Shown piece after piece: positions 62,726-64,000 of a DNA stretch of 64,000 nt (positions within the stretch are counted from its first letter, which is position 1; every line of letters begins with the position of its first letter). A program made the translations under genes and the position numbers. Source of the stretch: Alphaproteobacteria bacterium. Lineage in GTDB: Bacteria; Pseudomonadota; Alphaproteobacteria; UBA9655. Location of the stretch: assembly GCA_013815465.1 (NCBI GenBank), contig JACDGE010000001.1, positions 1-64,000 on the forward strand, read 5' to 3'. Under the pieces are notes generated by a model. It was not told the origin of the DNA and ran no database searches. It worked only from the letters and a program-made list of their open reading frames with translations.

Positions 62726-64000
62726 TTACCCCTGAAATTTGGAAGCTATGGAATTTTTCACACTTATTACTTGTTCAGTGACAGGCGCCCATAATTCATA
62801 ATCTTCCATCACACCAAGAACCAAAGCAAACCCTGTACTATACGGTAGTGACACACCCAAAGCGCAGGAGCCCAAGTAATGGACCGCCCAAACCGAAGGA
62901 CTATATTTAAGGGTTTTGACAGCAATGGTTATGGGGCGAACAGCCGTCCGCACAGAATTTCCAAGAGAAAGAGCATCATCTTGAAGACGCGTTGCGTAAT
63001 TTTTTATAACAAAGCCGGTCTCCATAAGAGTAGAAGATGCGTTAAACGCTTGATGAATATAGGATCTACCAATGTAAATGGCTTTTGTAACCTTATATGC
63101 ATCATCCTTTTCAAGGATCTCTACGCGTTCTTGGTTTCTTTCAGAAAATGTAGCTTGACCGTTTTCATATAACTTAATGACTTCATTCACATTTTTTGTA
63201 AGAGTTTCCTGGCTGATATCAATCTTGAGTCGAGTAACAGCCCTGGTAATGCCTGTAAAATCAAGATATAATTCACCCATTTTTTTAGTGCTTTGGATAA
63301 GAGTATTACAGACTAACTTAAGTGTTTCATTGCTTTCTTCATGCCCTTTAGCAGCAGCCGGATTCTTATCTCCTAACAATTTTAAGAATCGGTACTCAAT
63401 ATAGGGACAAGGTTTCAGCATCTCCTCCATCGCCATGCCGGCAAAGTCTGGGCCAATACTTAAGTCTCTATCCACTTCTTTGCTGCGACTTTTTGAAAAT
63501 CCCTCAAACAATGCTTTTATAACCTTGATCGATTTTGACTGTTGGTTTTCAGGAGGCAGATTCATTAATTCCAATGTTTTTTTAATGGCATTTATTTCTG
63601 TTTTTAATTCCTCTGCATTTGCTTCACCCGTCTTTATCCCATTTTTCAGAGATTGTCTGATTATTGCTAAGCGAGACTTAAGATCAACCTTCTCTTGCCC
63701 GTATTGCACAAGCTCTGCTTTAAGTGTTTGCGCTTTGATCTGGTTTTCAGTCGATGTCCTAGGCAGGCAATTCCACAAATATTGTCCCATGGTCATCTCT
63801 TTGGCTTCGTTCTCAATGATTTGATTTTGAGCAGTGAGCTCTTCTTCTTTATCTTTCAACTTCGACCCATTTTCAGCAACCTGTTGTTTCAACTTTAAAA
63901 CTTCTTCAGAGTTTTCCAGTGAATCGATTTTTTGGGTCAGATCTGTAATTTTTTTGATAAATCTTGAGTGTTCTGCCTCTAAGTTTTTTATTGATTGCTC
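62726..64000 (-). CDS. Large coiled-coil protein, partial (N-terminus beyond the window)
   Basis: At least 424 residues, read leftward and open to the edge, so its start is not seen; TTG 63892 is internal. The visible part begins as a Lys/Glu/Gln coiled coil (for example KLKDKEEELTAQNQIIENE, KIDSLENSEE), a helical middle follows, and a weakly hydrophobic stretch (~AVHYLGSCALGVSLPYSTG) is near the end. No family recognised. Candidates are a structural or exported effector-like protein; nothing decides. Confidence 0.6.
   Translation of the reverse strand, partial: EQSIKNLEAEHSRFIKKITDLTQKIDSLENSEEVLKLKQQVAENGSKLKDKEEELTAQNQIIENEAKEMTMGQYLWNCLPRTSTENQIKAQTLKAELVQYGQEKVDLKSRLAIIRQSLKNGIKTGEANAEELKTEINAIKKTLELMNLPPENQQSKSIKVIKALFEGFSKSRSKEVDRDLSIGPDFAGMAMEEMLKPCPYIEYRFLKLLGDKNPAAAKGHEESNETLKLVCNTLIQSTKKMGELYLDFTGITRAVTRLKIDISQETLTKNVNEVIKLYENGQATFSERNQERVEILEKDDAYKVTKAIYIGRSYIHQAFNASSTLMETGFVIKNYATRLQDDALSLGNSVRTAVRPITIAVKTLKYSPSVWAVHYLGSCALGVSLPYSTGFALVLGVMEDYELWAPVTEQVISVKNSIASKFQG

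Overview
This 64 kb window reads as a stretch of chromosome from a host-associated alphaproteobacterium. The gene orders pcm–tolC–popZ–valS, coaE–dnaQ | hemE–hemH–hemJ and dnaG–rpoD, together with mipZ, popZ and a second RpoH-type sigma factor, are alphaproteobacterial. Small secreted Cys-rich proteins, PTP-like phytases, a Fic protein, a HigBA module, a BacA/SbmA-like ABC exporter and many palindromic repeats suggest an intracellular lineage such as Holosporales; that assignment is inference.

Layout. 0.4–8 kb: subtilase, pcm, tolC, popZ, mrcA. 8.2–11.1 kb: three tandem membrane-anchored PTP-like phytase paralogues. 11.2–16 kb: valS, a candidate structured RNA (copy A), prfB with its programmed frameshift, dps. 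16–23.6 kb: Cys-rich secreted protein, DUF1622, putA carrying an in-frame palindromic insert, rbsK, SCO1, dnaQ, coaE. 24.26–24.66 kb: a probable chromosome origin, with DnaA boxes and an exact CtrA-type TTAA-N7-TTAA site between coaE and hemE. 24.7–31.3 kb: hemE–hemH–hemJ, ABC exporter, the inverted RNA copy B, mipZ and a J-like protein. 31.4–38 kb: secreted Cys-rich protein, redoxin, typA, two secreted 148-residue paralogues divergent from a TetR regulator with visible operators, rsmD. 38–44 kb: two tRNAs, rpoD, dnaG, all lying between two inverted copies of a hairpin-led micro-gene. 44–53.3 kb: GNAT, MFS, NamZ-like enzyme, pgk, and a secreted protein with a HicA-like C-terminus followed by a coiled-coil secreted protein. 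53.6–64 kb: pip, two FKBPs, paired membrane proteins, xthA, higBA, fic, rpoH, rluD, and a coiled-coil protein cut by the window edge.

How the genes fit together. Around the origin, most genes point away from it, and the cell-pole and division-site factors PopZ and MipZ flank it. Haem synthesis (hemE/H/J), SCO1 and proline catabolism (putA) fit aerobic growth on host-derived amino acids. Intergenic space is heavily occupied by several families of hairpin repeats, some of which have entered coding sequence. The strongest novelty candidates are the twin ~375-nt RNAs, the duplicated hairpin-led micro-gene, the phytase trio, the secreted HicA-like protein and two apparently leaderless genes (xthA, higB).
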